From NCBI GenBank assembly GCA_963829845.1, contig CAWHKD010000015.1:18525-82524 (forward strand): a stretch of 64,000 bases of DNA. Direction: 5' to 3'. This stretch comes from Gaiellasilicea sp963829845 (GTDB lineage Bacteria > Actinomycetota > Thermoleophilia > Gaiellales > Gaiellaceae). The first letter of the stretch is position 1; every line of letters starts with the position of its first letter. This document shows, piece after piece, positions 1 to 8,214 of this stretch. The notes under the pieces were generated by a model that did no database searches, was not told where the DNA came from, and saw nothing but the letters and a program-made list of their open reading frames with translations. Both the position numbers and the translations under genes were made by a program.

Positions 1-1
1 C

Positions 2-322
2 TTCAAGGACGCCGTCGGCGGCGGGCCTGACGCCGGCCCGATCCGCGCTTCGGTGATGGACACGCTGATGACGCTGCCTCACGAGGTGCGCGTGCTCCCG
101 GGCCACACGGACGAGACAACGATCGGGCGCGAATGGGAGGAGAATCCGTTCGTCCGCTACTGGCGAGGCGACGCGGCGTCGATCGACGAGGCGGTTCGCG
201 TCGGCGGCGAGACCGCCACGCTGGTCGTCTGGTCGCCCGACTACGACGGGAAGGGCAAGGCGCTGGTCCGCTTCGCCGACGGACGCGAGGCGATCATCGG
301 CGGCTCGCGGGTCGAACGTTGA
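2..322 (+). CDS. MBL-fold metallo-hydrolase, 3' part only
   Basis: The reading frame is already open at the window edge, so only the last ~106 residues are seen. The stretch LPGHTDETTIGREWEENPF is typical of the C-terminal part of glyoxalase-II-like metallo-beta-lactamase hydrolases, where the PGH histidine is a late metal ligand. The early metal-binding HxHxDH motif would lie upstream, outside the window. The stop TGA overlaps the TTG start of the next gene (TTGA), so the two are probably co-transcribed. The substrate cannot be inferred. Confidence 0.75.
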   Translation, partial: FKDAVGGGPDAGPIRASVMDTLMTLPHEVRVLPGHTDETTIGREWEENPFVRYWRGDAASIDEAVRVGGETATLVVWSPDYDGKGKALVRFADGREAIIGGSRVER

Positions 323-954
323 GCTTCATCGTCGACGAGCCGGTCGAGGAGTACGCGGCGCAGCACACGACAGCGCCGGACCCGCTGCTCGCAGAGCTGG
401 CCGCCGAGACGAAGGCGACGATGGCCTTGCCCCAGATGCTGACGGGTCCGATCGAGGGCCGTTTCCTCGAGCTCCTCGTCGCCGGCACCGGTGCGAGGCG
501 CGTGCTGGAGATCGGCACCTTCACCGGCTACTCGGCGCTCTCGATGGCCGCCGCGCTGCCTGACGAGGGGCGCATCGACACGCTCGACATCGAGCCGAGG
601 CACGCCGAGCTCGCCCAGCGCTACTTCGACCGCAGCCCCGACGGCGGCAAGATTACGCTCCATCTCGGACCGGCGCTCGAGACGATTGAGAAGCTCGAGG
701 GTGAGTTCGACTTCGTCTTCATCGACGCCGACAAGGAGAACTACGACGCGTACTTCGAGGCGGTGCTGCCGCGGCTCTCGGAGGGCGGCCTGATCGCGAT
801 CGACAACACGCTCTGGAGCGGACTCGTGGTCGACCCACCCGACGAGACGACGAAGACGATCGCGGCGCTGAACGACAAGCTCGCCGCCGACGAGCGGGTC
901 GCCGTCGTCCAGCTGACCGTGCGCGACGGCGTCACCCTGATCCGCCGCCGCTGA
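319..954 (+). CDS. SAM-dependent O-methyltransferase (catechol-type family 3)
   Basis: A 211-residue protein of the class I SAM-dependent O-methyltransferase family that acts on catechol-like or caffeoyl-type hydroxyls with a divalent metal. The SAM-binding motif I is VLEIGTFTGYSALSMA near residue 55. FVFIDADKENYDAYF supplies the metal- and substrate-site aspartate, and LIAIDNTLWSG follows as in the family. TTG at 319 is preferred because it gives the usual N-terminus and overlaps the preceding stop; earlier in-frame starts would lie inside the upstream gene. The substrate is unknown. Confidence 0.85.
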   Translation: MSFIVDEPVEEYAAQHTTAPDPLLAELAAETKATMALPQMLTGPIEGRFLELLVAGTGARRVLEIGTFTGYSALSMAAALPDEGRIDTLDIEPRHAELAQRYFDRSPDGGKITLHLGPALETIEKLEGEFDFVFIDADKENYDAYFEAVLPRLSEGGLIAIDNTLWSGLVVDPPDETTKTIAALNDKLAADERVAVVQLTVRDGVTLIRRR

Positions 955-993
955 ATCGGACCCGTCCGAAAGGGACAGTAGGTTGAGCGGCCC

Positions 994-1665
994 ATGCGCC
1001 TGCTCGTCGCCCGCTGCGAGGTCAGCTACACCGGCCGCCTCGACGCCTTCCTGCCCGAGGCGGTCCGACTGCTGATGATCAAGGCCGACGGCTCCGTGCT
1101 CGTCCACGCCGACAGCGGCGGCTACCGCCCGAGCAACTGGATGACGCCGCCGACGGTGATCGAAGAGTCGGACGGGCTGATCGTCGTCCGCAAGCGCGCG
1201 GGCAAGACGGAGGACCGGCTGGAGATCAGGATCGTCGAAGTGCTGTCCGACCAGGAGCATGAGATGGACGAGGTGGCGGGGCTCGAGAAGGACGGGGTCG
1301 AGAAGCACCTGCAGGAGGCGCTGGCGGCCGCGCCGGGATGGATCGAGGCCGAGCTCCGGCTCGACCGGCGCGAGTGGGTGACCGAAATCGGGCCCGTCGA
1401 CCTGATGTGCCGCGACTGCGACGACGGCTGGGTCGCGGTCGAGATCAAGCGGATCGGCACGATCGAGGCCGTCGAGCAGCTGACGCGCTACCTCGACTTC
1501 ATCCGCGCCGATCCGGCGAAGGCGGGCTGCCGCGGGATCCTGGCCGCGCAGTCGTTCAAGCCGCAGGCGGTCACTCTCGCCGAGTCGCGCGGGATCGGCT
1601 GGGTCGAGGTCGACCTCGCGGTGCTGCGCGGCGAGCGCGAGCCCGAGCTGACGCTCTTCGGCTAG
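994..1665 (+). CDS. nucS: Mismatch-specific endonuclease NucS (EndoMS)
   Basis: NucS carries out the non-canonical mismatch repair of actinobacteria and archaea that lack MutS/MutL, making a double-strand cut at mismatches. The 223-residue length matches the family. The N-terminal DNA-binding half begins MRLLVARCEVSYTGRL. The C-terminal RecB-like nuclease half shows GPVDLMCRD, WVAVEIKRIG (the catalytic E-x-K) and the glutamine of AAQSFKPQA. The C-terminus LTLFG resembles the short tail that docks NucS on the sliding clamp, which is an inference. The gene overlaps the convergent bicupin by 4 bp. Confidence 0.95.
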   Translation: MRLLVARCEVSYTGRLDAFLPEAVRLLMIKADGSVLVHADSGGYRPSNWMTPPTVIEESDGLIVVRKRAGKTEDRLEIRIVEVLSDQEHEMDEVAGLEKDGVEKHLQEALAAAPGWIEAELRLDRREWVTEIGPVDLMCRDCDDGWVAVEIKRIGTIEAVEQLTRYLDFIRADPAKAGCRGILAAQSFKPQAVTLAESRGIGWVEVDLAVLRGEREPELTLFG

Positions 1666-2621
1666 TCCGTCCCGTCGTCTTCGGGCTCGCCGTCGTCGTA
1701 CTCGAGCACCTCGATCCGCCCGATCACGCCGAGCCCGCGCCACGCGATCTTGTTCGAGCGCGGGTACCAGCACATGTCATTCGGCTTGCGCGTGCCGTAG
1801 ATCAGCATCGTCATCCCGTTCGGGCCGGCCCGGAACCAGTGGCTGGCCCGCGTCGCCGGCGGCCGCGCGATCACGTGACCGGGCCGGATCGGGATCGCCT
1901 CCTTCTCAGCGCCCGTGCCGCTGGCGAACGACGGCGACGGCCAGAGGTGGAGTGTTCCCTCGCCCTCGAGGATGACGAAGATCTCCTCCTCCTCGGAGTG
2001 GCAGTGCGGCACCGATCCGCGTGCGCCCGGGTCGAGCCGCTCCCAGTGGAAGCCGGCCTGGTCGGAGCGGTCCCTGGTCGCAAGCGGGGCGGTCGTCGCT
2101 CCGCCCCAGCGCTCGAGCTCGACCTCGTCGATGTTGACGATGTTCGCCGGTCGCGCTGCGGGCTCGCCGAACGCGAGCGGCGCTGACTCCGCCTCGCGAT
2201 CCCACGGGTCGTCGGTGCGGCCCTCGACCCAGGGCCAGCCGAAGCGGACGGCGCCCGAGCGGGGAAGCCAGCCGAGCTCGGTCGGGTGGCGCGTGCCGAA
2301 GACGAGATAGTCGAGGCCCTCGGGCCCGGCGACGAACGTGTGCTCGAGCTCGTCGGCGCGCTGCACGACGCAGTCGCCGGCGCGGACCTCGTGCACCTGG
2401 TCGTCCTGCCACGCGAGCCCGGACCCCTCGAGCACGTAGTAGATCTCCTCCGAGGCGCCGTGGGAGTGGGGCGGGGTCGGCAGCTTGCCGGGCGCGACGC
2501 GGACGCGGTTGAGGCCGACGCCCTTCGTGCCCGCGGCATCACCGAGCCGCTGCCAGGTCGCATCCATCTCGCCCTTCGCGCGCCGGTGAGTCTCGACGTC
2601 GTCCCAGTGGGCGAGCCCCAT
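1662..2621 (-). CDS. Bicupin (two-domain cupin) protein
   Basis: A 319-residue protein with two cupin barrels. The first (about residues 35-115) carries PHSHGASEEIYYVLEG and the second (about 200-290) carries PHCHSEEEEIFVILEG, so both keep metal-binding His/Glu sets. A Trp/Asp-rich linker joins them. Bicupins include gentisate and oxalate enzymes as well as sugar-binding proteins; the substrate is not evident here. It lies 9 bp downstream of the two MDR dehydrogenases on the same strand, so it probably belongs to their operon. Confidence 0.8.
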   Translation of the reverse strand: MGLAHWDDVETHRRAKGEMDATWQRLGDAAGTKGVGLNRVRVAPGKLPTPPHSHGASEEIYYVLEGSGLAWQDDQVHEVRAGDCVVQRADELEHTFVAGPEGLDYLVFGTRHPTELGWLPRSGAVRFGWPWVEGRTDDPWDREAESAPLAFGEPAARPANIVNIDEVELERWGGATTAPLATRDRSDQAGFHWERLDPGARGSVPHCHSEEEEIFVILEGEGTLHLWPSPSFASGTGAEKEAIPIRPGHVIARPPATRASHWFRAGPNGMTMLIYGTRKPNDMCWYPRSNKIAWRGLGVIGRIEVLEYDDGEPEDDGTD

Positions 2622-2630
2622 GGCGGAAAT

Positions 2631-3545
2631 CTAGGGGATCACCGCTGCCTTCAGATAGTCCTGCGGCGGGTCGGCCAGGAGGGCGGGCACGCCCTCGAGC
2701 CGGACGCGGTGCGTAACCAGGCGCTGCCACGGATAGGCGCCGCTCGCGAGGAACGCCAGCGCGGCCCGGACGTGCCGCGGCGCGTGGTGGAACGCGCCGC
2801 GCAGCGTCAGCTCCTCGTAGTGGAGCCGGTATGCGTCGACGCGCAGTTCGGCGCCGGCTTCGCGGCCGCCGAAGTAAAGAACGGTGCCGCCCGGACGGGG
2901 GAGCTCGAGCGCCCGCTGCCAGGCCGCTTCCGTGCCCGCAGCCTCGATCACGACGTCTGCGCCGTCGCCGTCGCCGCTCGTGCCGGCGAACTCAGGCACG
3001 ACCGCGCGCCGCTCGGCTCGGCCGCCGACGACCTCGGGCCGCCCGCCTGCGTCGGCGACGCAGGCGCTCAGCATCAGCCCGATCGGCCCTGCGCCGAGGA
3101 TCGCGACCCGGTCGCCCGGCTGGATCCCCGCCCGCTCGACGCCACGTAGGCAGCACGCGAGCGGCTCGACCATCGCCGCGACCTCGGGCTCGAGCCCGGC
3201 CGGGACGGGCAGGAGGTTGACCTTCGCGATCTCCTCCGGCACGAGCAGCAGCTCTGCGTAGGCGCCGTTCAGGAGCTCGATCGGCTCGCCGCGCTCGTCG
3301 CCCGCGGCCGAGTTCGCGGCGACGACGCGCCGACCCGTCGCAACGTCGATCCCGCAGAACTCGTGTCCGAACGGGCTCGGCAGCTCCCGCAGCAGGACGG
3401 GGTGCCCGCGCCGGAACGCCTTCAGGTCGGTGCCGTCGGTGAGCGCGACCTCGACCTGGACGAGCACGTCCCCCGGCCCCGGCTCGGGGTTCGGCACCTC
3501 TTCCAGCCGCAGGTCGCCGGGGCCGTGGAAGCGGAGCGCTCTCAC
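2631..3545 (-). CDS. Short MDR (zinc-type alcohol) dehydrogenase lacking the catalytic cysteine
   Basis: A 304-residue medium-chain dehydrogenase. The GroES-like part begins VRALRFHGPGDLRLEEVP and the Rossmann motif is VAILGAGPIG. The usual catalytic-zinc cysteine (ALxCGTDLK in relatives) is replaced by Asp37 in LTDGTDLK, while GHE (61-62) is kept. The four-cysteine structural-zinc lobe is missing, which explains the length below the usual ~345 residues. The GTG start overlaps the upstream MDR stop (GTGA), suggesting coupled translation and perhaps a heteromeric enzyme. The substrate is unknown. Confidence 0.8.
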   Translation of the reverse strand: MRALRFHGPGDLRLEEVPNPEPGPGDVLVQVEVALTDGTDLKAFRRGHPVLLRELPSPFGHEFCGIDVATGRRVVAANSAAGDERGEPIELLNGAYAELLLVPEEIAKVNLLPVPAGLEPEVAAMVEPLACCLRGVERAGIQPGDRVAILGAGPIGLMLSACVADAGGRPEVVGGRAERRAVVPEFAGTSGDGDGADVVIEAAGTEAAWQRALELPRPGGTVLYFGGREAGAELRVDAYRLHYEELTLRGAFHHAPRHVRAALAFLASGAYPWQRLVTHRVRLEGVPALLADPPQDYLKAAVIP

Positions 3546-4372
3546 GGCGTGAACACGACCTTGAGTGCGCGGCCGGAGCGGTACCGGTCGAGCCCGTCCT
3601 GGAACTGGTCGAGCGGGAGCACGGTCGGCTCGGGCAGGTCGAGCGTGGGTAAGAGCTCCAGCGCCTGGCTCATGTGCCGCGGCGTCGCCGAGCGCGAGCC
3701 GGTCAGCGTCAGCTCGTTCCGGTAGACGAGGTCGAGGTCGACGGGTGCGGCGGGGGAGAAGACGAGGACGGTGCCTCCCGGCTCGACGGCGTCGAGCGGC
3801 GCCGCCGGGGCGCACAATACGACCGAGCCCACCGAGCCGTCCGGCGCGCGCCCGCCGCGCTCCGGACGCGGGTCGACCGCGAAGACCTCGTCGCCGCGCT
3901 CGCGCAGCACCGCCGCGAAGAGCCGCCCGACGAAGCCCTGGCCGACGACGAGCACTCGCCCGCGTGGCACCCGCTCCGCGCCCCGGAGGACGCAGGCGAG
4001 CGGCTCGAGGTACGTGCCGAGCGCATCGCCGACCTCGTCGGGAAGCTCGACTCCGTCTGCGGCCTCGACCTGCTCGGCGAAGCCACCCGGGACGATGGTC
4101 GGCTCCGCGAAGGGGTCGCAGGTCGACTCATGCCCTGCCCGGCAGCGCGCGCACTCCCCGCAGGGGAGATGGTGGAAGAGCGCGATGCGTGCGCCGTCCG
4201 CACGCCGCGCGACGACCTCGTGGCCGAGCACCGTCCCGGCAGGCGCGACGCCGATCTTCTCGACGTCCGAGCCGCAGAGCCCGCATGCCAGCACGCGCAT
4301 CGGCTCGGCCGGCGCGGGCGCGTCCGCGAGGCGGGGCTGTCCGTCTGCGTCGAGCACGACCGCGCGCACCAC
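3542..4372 (-). CDS. MDR zinc-dependent alcohol/polyol dehydrogenase
   Basis: A 276-residue MDR protein that keeps both zinc sites: ACGLCGSDVEK for the catalytic cysteine, GHEVVA, and the structural lobe CGECARCRAGHESTC. The Rossmann stretch is VLVVGQGFVGRLF. The cofactor domain is shorter than usual. GTG at 4372 (or 4369) fits the family N-terminus VVRAVVLDADGQPRL. It is the first gene of the minus-strand trio with the cysteine-less MDR and the bicupin, and is divergent from the MFS gene with only ~30 bp between them. Overall function is probably sugar or polyol oxidation, by inference. Confidence 0.8.
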   Translation of the reverse strand: MVRAVVLDADGQPRLADAPAPAEPMRVLACGLCGSDVEKIGVAPAGTVLGHEVVARRADGARIALFHHLPCGECARCRAGHESTCDPFAEPTIVPGGFAEQVEAADGVELPDEVGDALGTYLEPLACVLRGAERVPRGRVLVVGQGFVGRLFAAVLRERGDEVFAVDPRPERGGRAPDGSVGSVVLCAPAAPLDAVEPGGTVLVFSPAAPVDLDLVYRNELTLTGSRSATPRHMSQALELLPTLDLPEPTVLPLDQFQDGLDRYRSGRALKVVFTP

Positions 4373-4402
4373 CGCATCGTATGGATAGCCTCGCCGCTCT
4401 CG

Positions 4403-5644
4403 ATGAGACGCCGCCTGCCACACGTCCTCCGCGTCCGCGACTTCTCGCTCTCGATCGGCTCGAGCATCTCGTACGGCTTCGGCCGCGAGATGGTCTTCGT
4501 CGCCGTCGGTTGGCAGGTCTACGACATCTCCCGGAATCCCCTCTACCTCGGGCTCGTCGGCCTGGCGGAGTTCCTGCCCCTGCTCCTGTTCGCGCTGCCC
4601 GCCGGGGCGCTCGCCGACCGGATGCCGCGGAAGCTGATCTACATGGGTTCGCTCGCCGTCGACGCGGTGATCACGATGCTCCTGCTCGTCGTCAGCATCA
4701 ACGGCGCGAACCAGCTCTGGCCGTTCCTCGTCCTCTCGTTCGCCAGCGGCTGCTCCGCTGCCGCCGGCAATCCCGCGATCCGCTCGATGACGCCGACGCT
4801 CGTCCCGTTCGAGCTGCTGCCGAGCGCGATCGCACTGCGCTCGACCGTCTTCCAGGCGGTCGTCGTCGTCGGGCCTGCCGTCGGCGGGCTGCTCTTCGCG
4901 CTCGGGCCGGAGGTCGTCTACGCCACCGCGGCGGTGCTCATGCTGATCGCGGTCGGCTTTGTCGTGCCGATGAAGCTGCGGGCAATCGAGGAACCGCCCT
5001 TCGAGGTCGGCGGCTCACGCCTCGAGTCGCTGCTGGCCGGGCTCCGCTTCGTGCGGCGGACGCCGGTGCTCCTCGGCGCGATCTCGCTCGACCTCGTCGC
5101 GGTGCTCTTCGGCGGCGCGGTGGCGCTGCTGCCCGTCTTCGCGCGCGACGTGCTCGACGTCGGCCCGATCGGGCTCGGCCTGCTGCGGAGCGCACCGGCG
5201 GTCGGTGCGCTGCTGGCCGGGATCATGCTCACGCGCAGGCCGCTGCGCGGAATGGTGGGACGAAAGCTCCTGATCGTCGTCGCCGTCTTCGGCGCCAGCA
5301 TGATCGTCTTCGGGCTCTCGCACTCGTTCCCGCTCTCGTTCGCGGCCCTGGCCGTAAGTGGCTTCGCGGACATGATCAGCATGAACATCCGCTCGATGAT
5401 CACCGCGCTCGCGACGCCGGATGCACTCCGCGGGCGGGTCAACGCGGTCGAGATGGTCTTCATCAGCGCGTCGAACGAGCTCGGCGCCTTCGAGTCGGGC
5501 GTCGCGGCCGCCCTGATCGGCGCCGTGCCCGCGGTCGTGATCGGAGGCTCGCTGACGATCATCTGCGCGCTCGCCTGGCCACGGCTCTTCCCGCAGATGG
5601 CGAGGATCGACCGGCTCGAATCGCTGCACCCGGTCGCGCCTTGA
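4403..5644 (+). CDS. MFS transporter (EntS/MFS_3-type exporter)
   Basis: A 413-residue integral membrane protein with about ten to twelve hydrophobic helices. The loop between helices 2 and 3 carries GALADRMPRKLIY, the major-facilitator A motif. The overall pattern (NPAIRSMTPTLVP, ALRSTVFQAV, RGRVNAVEMVF) matches the MFS_3 group that includes siderophore exporters such as EntS, but a siderophore role is not shown. ATG at 4403 begins MRRRLPHVLRVRDF, a normal cytoplasmic N-terminus. The gene is divergent from the MDR operon. Confidence 0.85.
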   Translation: MRRRLPHVLRVRDFSLSIGSSISYGFGREMVFVAVGWQVYDISRNPLYLGLVGLAEFLPLLLFALPAGALADRMPRKLIYMGSLAVDAVITMLLLVVSINGANQLWPFLVLSFASGCSAAAGNPAIRSMTPTLVPFELLPSAIALRSTVFQAVVVVGPAVGGLLFALGPEVVYATAAVLMLIAVGFVVPMKLRAIEEPPFEVGGSRLESLLAGLRFVRRTPVLLGAISLDLVAVLFGGAVALLPVFARDVLDVGPIGLGLLRSAPAVGALLAGIMLTRRPLRGMVGRKLLIVVAVFGASMIVFGLSHSFPLSFAALAVSGFADMISMNIRSMITALATPDALRGRVNAVEMVFISASNELGAFESGVAAALIGAVPAVVIGGSLTIICALAWPRLFPQMARIDRLESLHPVAP

Positions 5645-5698
5645 CCGATTCTTGACCCGGACTATGTGACAATCGCCTCTCGCGAGATCGGAGGCCGG

Positions 5699-6520
5699 TT
5701 GAAGCTGCGCAGGCTGTCGAAGTCGCACCTGCTCGTCCTGGGCGCGTTCCTCGCCGCCGGGGCGACCGCGCTGCCCGCGCTCGCGATCCGCGCCGCCGCC
5801 GATCCCGAGCCGACCCGCTTCCCCGGCGGGCCGTACTTCGTGATCGGCTGCGGCGTCAGCCTGATGTCGAACGACGACCCGATCGTGCTCGCCGGCAAGC
5901 CGGGCGCATCGCACCACCACACGTTCATCGGCAACAAGGCCGTCGATGCGAAGTCCACCGCCGCTTCGCTGGTCGGCGGCGCGTCGAGCTGCGAGGACAT
6001 CGGCGACTCGTCCGCCTACTGGGTGCCGACACTCTTCGCCGGTGGGCGGGCAGTGCGACCGCTCGTCGGCGTCGGCTACTACGTGCGCCGCACTTCGGAA
6101 CCCGTCCGCGCTTTCCCGGCGGGGCTCGTCATGATCGCCGGCAACCAGAACGCCAAGCGGGCACAGTCGCTCTCCGTGGTCGGCTGGGGCTGCGGCGGCT
6201 TCGGCGCTCCGGCCAGGTCGGCCGTCGTGCCGAACTGCCCGCCGGACCGGGCGCTGCACCTGCGGGCGACGTTCCCGAGCTGCTGGAACGGCCGCGACCT
6301 CGACAGCGTCGACCACAAGCGTCACATGGCCTACGCGACGAACGGGCGCTGCCCGCGCACGCACTCGGTTGCGGTGCCGACGCTCGTCCTCATCTTCCTG
6401 TACCCCGAGACCGAGCAGCGACGCCTGCTCCAGGCGTCCGGGCGCTACGGCGCACATGCCGATTTCATGAACGGCTGGAACCAGGACACGCTCGAGGGGC
6501 TGGTGGCGGAGCTCAACTGA
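5699..6520 (+). CDS. Secreted DUF1996 domain protein
   Basis: A 273-residue exported protein: basic start MKLRRLSK, a hydrophobic stretch to about residue 30, then a DUF1996-like domain with the recurrent motifs GASHHHTFIGN, SSAYWVPTL, SVDHKRHMAY and HADFMNGW. The conserved histidines suggest metal or carbohydrate binding, but the family has no firm function. TTG at 5699 is preferred over GTG 5666 because GGAGG lies 4 nt upstream and it gives a clean signal peptide. A possible promoter is TTGACC at 5641 with TATGTG at 5663 (16-bp spacer), which is weak evidence. Confidence 0.8.
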   Translation: MKLRRLSKSHLLVLGAFLAAGATALPALAIRAAADPEPTRFPGGPYFVIGCGVSLMSNDDPIVLAGKPGASHHHTFIGNKAVDAKSTAASLVGGASSCEDIGDSSAYWVPTLFAGGRAVRPLVGVGYYVRRTSEPVRAFPAGLVMIAGNQNAKRAQSLSVVGWGCGGFGAPARSAVVPNCPPDRALHLRATFPSCWNGRDLDSVDHKRHMAYATNGRCPRTHSVAVPTLVLIFLYPETEQRRLLQASGRYGAHADFMNGWNQDTLEGLVAELN

Positions 6521-6541
6521 CGCGCTACAATGCGCGGCCGA

Positions 6542-6614
6542 GGGGCTATAGCTCAGCTGGGAGAGCGCCTGGATCGCACCCAGGAGGTCGGCGGTTCGAG
6601 CCCGCCTAGCTCCA
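6542..6614 (+). tRNA. tRNA-Ala (anticodon CGC)
   Basis: A complete cloverleaf. The acceptor stem pairs 6542-6548 with 6607-6613 (one G-U pair). The D arm is 6551-6566. The anticodon stem is 6568-6572 with 6580-6584, and the loop carries anticodon CGC at 6575-6577. The T arm is GGCGG/CCGCC around TTCGAGC. Base 6614 is the discriminator A, and a full CCA is not encoded because CCT follows. The last 30 bases recur exactly at 29007-29036, which makes this gene the probable integration site of the island downstream. Confidence 0.96.
6585..6614 (+). repeat. Left attachment repeat (attL-like) in the tRNA-Ala 3' end
   Basis: These 30 bases, from the variable loop to the discriminator base, are repeated without mismatch and in the same orientation at 29007-29036. 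Identity stops exactly on both sides: base 6584 is G against C, and base 6615 is C against T. An intact tRNA at one end and a 3' tRNA fragment at the other is the classic footprint of tyrosine-recombinase integration. Confidence 0.7.
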
Positions 6615-6667
6615 CCTCGAAAGGCCCTTTCTGCGTGAACACGCGCAGCCCTTTCCCCGCTCCTCGT

Positions 6668-7849
6668 CTACAGAGGCTCGAGCCCGACGTAGTTCTCCGC
6701 CAGTGACGCAGCAGCTGCGGGAGAGCTGGTCACGTACCGAAGCTGGGAGAGCTGGAGCTTGAAAGCGAAGGCCTCCTGCCCTTCCGGCCGGTGCAGCATC
6801 TCCGTCATCCACGAAGAGAAGTGCTCAGCGCGCCAGACGCGCCGCAGGCACGTATCCGAGTACCGATCCAGTGCCGACGCGTTTTCCGTCCGGAACCAAT
6901 CCGTGAGGGCCTCGGCGAGCACCTTCACGTCGTGAAGCGCGAGGTTGAGCCCCTTGGCGCCGGTCGGCGGCACGATGTGCGCAGCGTCGCCGGCGAGGAA
7001 GAGCCTTCCGTGGCGCATCGGCTCGCAGACGTAGCTGCGCATCCCGGTAACGCCCTTCTCGAGGATCGGGCCCTCGGCGAGCGTCCAGCCCTCAAGCCCG
7101 AGGCGTGTCTGCAGCTCGGCCCAGATGCGGTCGTCGGGCCAGTCGGCAAGATCCTCGTCGGGGCGGCACTGGACGTAGAGGCGGCTGAGCTCCGGAGAGC
7201 GGAGGCTCAGGAGCGCGAATCCGCGCTCGTGATGTGCGTAGACGAGCTCGTCGCTCGAGGGCGGGACCGCGGCGAGAATCCCCAGCCAGCCGAACGGGTA
7301 CTCGCGCGAGAACTCGGACAGCACGCCCGCCGGGATGCTCGGACGGCAGATCCCGTGGAACCCGTCGCAGCCGGCGACCACGCTGCACTCGAGCTCGTGG
7401 TCGCGGCCGTCGTGGCGGTAGCGGACGAGCGGGCGGTTGGTGTCCAGGTCGTGCACCGTGACGTCCTCGACCCCGAAGTGGAGCGGCCGCCCGGTGTCGA
7501 GGCGAAGCTGGATCAGGTCCTTGACGAGCTCGGTCTGGCCGTAGATGACGATCGCCCGGCCGCCGGCGAGATCGCTCAGCGGGATCCGGTGGCGCTCGCC
7601 GTCGAACCGGAGCTCGATCCCGTGGTGGATGAGCCCTTCGCGCAGCAGCCGCTCTCCGGCGCCGGCCTGCACGAGCATGTCGACCACGCCCTGCTCGAGC
7701 ACGCCGGCCCGGATCCGAGCCGCGACGTACTCCCGGCTCCGGTCCTCGAGGACGACCGAGTCGATCCCCTCGCGGTGCAGGAGATGACCGAGGGTGAGGC
7801 CAGCTGGGCCGGCGCCGACGATGCCTACCTGAGTCCGCGTGCGGGTCAG
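6668..7849 (-). CDS. pobA: 4-hydroxybenzoate 3-monooxygenase
   Basis: A flavoprotein that hydroxylates 4-hydroxybenzoate to protocatechuate with NAD(P)H and O2. The 393-residue length equals the classical PobA length. The FAD motif GIVGAGPAGL lies at residues 9-18, and the second flavin motif LAGDAAHIVPPTGAKGLNLA lies near residue 280. No ATG, GTG or TTG lies between the pcaC coding region and this motif. The best start is CTG at 7849, overlapping the pcaC stop (CTGA) with an excellent GGAGGAGG (7857-7864) 7 nt upstream. Last gene of the pca operon; its product feeds the protocatechuate 3,4-dioxygenase encoded upstream. Confidence 0.93.
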   Translation of the reverse strand: MTRTRTQVGIVGAGPAGLTLGHLLHREGIDSVVLEDRSREYVAARIRAGVLEQGVVDMLVQAGAGERLLREGLIHHGIELRFDGERHRIPLSDLAGGRAIVIYGQTELVKDLIQLRLDTGRPLHFGVEDVTVHDLDTNRPLVRYRHDGRDHELECSVVAGCDGFHGICRPSIPAGVLSEFSREYPFGWLGILAAVPPSSDELVYAHHERGFALLSLRSPELSRLYVQCRPDEDLADWPDDRIWAELQTRLGLEGWTLAEGPILEKGVTGMRSYVCEPMRHGRLFLAGDAAHIVPPTGAKGLNLALHDVKVLAEALTDWFRTENASALDRYSDTCLRRVWRAEHFSSWMTEMLHRPEGQEAFAFKLQLSQLRYVTSSPAAAASLAENYVGLEPL

Positions 7850-8214
7850 GCGACGCCCTCCTCCACCAGCACCCGCTGGGCGACGGCGAACGCGCCGTTC
7901 GCCGCGGGGACGCCGCAGTAGACCGCGCACTGGAGCAGGACCTCTTTGAGCTCGTCCGGCGTGAGCCCGTTGCGGAGCGCTGCACGGACGTGCATCGCCA
8001 GCTCGTGCTCGCGGCCGTCGGCGACGAGAGCCGTGATCGTGATGCAGCTCCTCGTGCGGCGATCGAGGCCCGGCCGCGACCAGATCTCGCCCCAGGCGTA
8101 CCGTGTGATCAGATCCTGGAAGTCGGCGGTGAACGCGGTCGTGCCCGCGACGGCGCGGTCGACGTGCTCGTCTCCGAGGACTTCCCGTCTCGTCGTCATC
8201 CCTTCGTCCGTCAT
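7846..8214 (-). CDS. pcaC: 4-carboxymuconolactone decarboxylase
   Basis: A 122-residue single-domain AhpD-fold decarboxylase that converts 4-carboxymuconolactone to 3-oxoadipate enol-lactone. Recognisable segments are YAWGEIWSRPGLDRRTRS, ALVADGREHELAMHV and LQCAVYCGVPAANGAF, which fit PcaC. ATG at 8214 overlaps the pcaD stop (ATGA), and the stop overlaps the pobA CTG start. In many actinobacteria pcaC is fused to pcaD (PcaL); here the two are separate but translationally coupled. Confidence 0.92.
   Translation of the reverse strand: MTDEGMTTRREVLGDEHVDRAVAGTTAFTADFQDLITRYAWGEIWSRPGLDRRTRSCITITALVADGREHELAMHVRAALRNGLTPDELKEVLLQCAVYCGVPAANGAFAVAQRVLVEEGVA

Noticed and set aside
241..1773. Long open frame on the minus strand opposite the O-methyltransferase and nucS
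   Set aside because: It is Arg/Asp/Leu-rich with no motif and mirrors the third-position GC bias of the real genes. Many such frames occur opposite genes throughout this GC-rich window.
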